Below are positions 63,401-64,000 of a stretch of DNA of 64,000 nt, one piece after another. The stretch spans positions 3,765,165 to 3,829,164 of the forward strand of contig CM074804.1 of NCBI GenBank assembly GCA_037447605.1, written 5' to 3'. The translations under genes and the position numbers were made by a program. Below the pieces are notes generated by a model. The model searched no databases. It had not been told where the DNA came from and saw only the letters and a program-made list of their open reading frames with translations. The stretch comes from Zygnema circumcarinatum. Taxonomy: Eukaryota; Streptophyta; Zygnematophyceae; Zygnematales; Zygnemataceae. Position 1 is the first letter of the stretch; every line of letters starts with the position of its first letter.

Positions 63401-63558
63401 ATTACCAGGTAATGGGATGTTGCCGGAAGTCGAGGTCTCTCTTGAGAGCATATGTCGCAGATTGCAGAGCTGCAACCTAAGTCATCCCTCAGGTAATGTT
63501 CATGGACGAGAGCGACAATGCTTCCAGTTCTCTTCCTCGTTTTGGCTTCCCTTGTAGC
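51420..63558 (-). CDS. DIS3L: DIS3L1-like exosome 3'-5' exoribonuclease (start unresolved)
   Basis: More than 20 exons run from 63558 to 51420. The order is: an N-terminal block ([10 protein letters not shown], 63558-63406); a PIN-like domain with [20 protein letters not shown] (62955-62863), where DIS3 enzymes have the acidic DTN site; GGLYKEHLP and the CSD region (about 60.7-59.3 kb); [14 protein letters not shown] and [10 protein letters not shown] (about 59.0-58.8 kb); the RNB nuclease with [15 protein letters not shown] (all four acidic residues, about 58.3 kb), [45 protein letters not shown] and [16 protein letters not shown] (about 54.1 kb); then an S1 domain ([18 protein letters not shown]). 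A tail of about 200 residues ends at 51420 (exons 51904-51696 and 51578-51420). DIS3L1 is the cytoplasmic exosome RNase of animals. The start codon and about 15 first residues were not located, and several junctions between 62.8 and 59.5 kb are approximate. Confidence 0.88.
62405..62810. repeat. Pyrimidine tract of about 400 bp in intron
   Basis: Plus strand is more than 90 percent C+T by eye, rich in CCCCTCCC; the transcribed RNA of the DIS3L-like gene is therefore purine- and G-rich here. It lies in the intron after the exon 62955-62863 and creates spurious Pro/Ser/Leu and Gly/Arg/Glu frames. Confidence 0.85.
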
Positions 63559-64000
63559 CTGTGCGAACAGTAATGCGGCAATGAAGCAAGTGCACATCAA
63601 CTATATTATTAGTCGCAGAAAACCCTGATTAGAAAGGCAACAAATTCCCTGCATTTCCGTGCAAGCCTTGTTTCGGTCCCGACCCAAGGAGGAGAGGCAC
63701 CGCTCGAAGATAATCACACACCTCTTGATCATTGCAAGAGCACCAAAACTCGGCTTCGTAAAAAGGACATCGTCGTGACTACTAAACACCTCCCTTCCCT
63801 GGGCTGCATGGGGGGCACGCTTGAGCAGACTCTTGCCCGGTTTTGCACAATAGTCTTTCTTTTGCTTCTGATAGCACAAATCGCAATTCAAATCACTCAA
63901 ACGCTTGTCTATGCAGCTGGCATCAGCTGAAATTGTCAAAAAATGGCTGATTCGTCATTAAGTCACGTTTCAAAATGACAACTGTTACTTTTCAGCTATG
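63559..64000. other. Probable 5' part of the DIS3L-like gene
   Basis: The first exon should lie here or past the window edge. A minus-strand frame at 63939-63601 (with KDYCAKPGKSLLKRAPHAAQ) is open for 112 codons but its junction to 63558 is out of phase at the obvious donor. An in-frame ATG at about 63596 directly upstream of exon 63558 would give a hydrophobic start unlike the family. Confidence 0.4.

Noticed and set aside
51420-63558. Initial reading of the RNase as DIS3/RRP44A
   Set aside because: The RNB motifs alone fit DIS3, but the PIN block without DTN and the CSD motifs fit DIS3L1 better.
1-64000. CRISPR arrays, rRNA, prokaryotic operons, viral genes
   Set aside because: None seen; repeats are simple sequence or MITE-type and the coding regions are intron-rich eukaryotic genes.

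Overview
This is a eukaryotic nuclear window with intron-rich genes and no rRNA, tRNA, CRISPR or prokaryotic operon features that I could find. The gene set points to the green lineage, most likely a streptophyte (charophyte-grade) alga. It has a LNK-type clock co-activator, a TGD3-type plastid lipid-import ATPase, a plant-type UBAC2 rhomboid and a plastid-targeted Nudix-like protein. It also carries a coactosin and a DIS3L1-type RNase, which familiar land plants are not known to have. The species is not determined. Gene models were built by hand from GT-AG (once GC-AG) boundaries, reading-frame phase and family motifs; no alignment was run.
Layout. 1-4.4 kb is gene-poor: a GC-rich island, a hAT-like MITE with a perfect internal palindrome, and two or three copies of a TA-flanked MITE family, one holding a C-rich tract. 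Then come a UBAC2-like ER rhomboid (-, 4430-7666), a zinc metallopeptidase of the ATLF-like family (+, to 10933), a coactosin-like actin-binding protein (-, 12833-15157), a Nudix-like protein (+, 15825-19039), a TGD3-like ABC ATPase (+, 20220-24719), a 16-kb TRM3/TARBP1-type tRNA Gm18 methyltransferase (+, 25896-42302), a LNK-like gene (-, 43570-47958) with a possible small unknown gene beside it, a two-AN1 zinc-finger protein (+, 49441-50476), and a DIS3L1-like exoribonuclease (-, 51420 to about 63558, start codon unresolved).
Arrangement. Three gene pairs are divergent and share a short promoter region: UBAC2/metallopeptidase, coactosin/Nudix and LNK/AN1. Three pairs are convergent: metallopeptidase/coactosin, TRM3/LNK and AN1/DIS3L. 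Several GC-rich 5' regions (TGD3, TRM3, LNK/AN1 and the island at the left edge) carry CACGTG G-boxes, twice or more in the context GCCACGTGGC. The genes do not form one pathway. The themes are plastid lipid supply (TGD3), ER and proteasome quality control (UBAC2-like, AN1 protein), RNA modification and decay (TRM3, DIS3L), the actin cytoskeleton (coactosin) and clock or light output (LNK, G-boxes).
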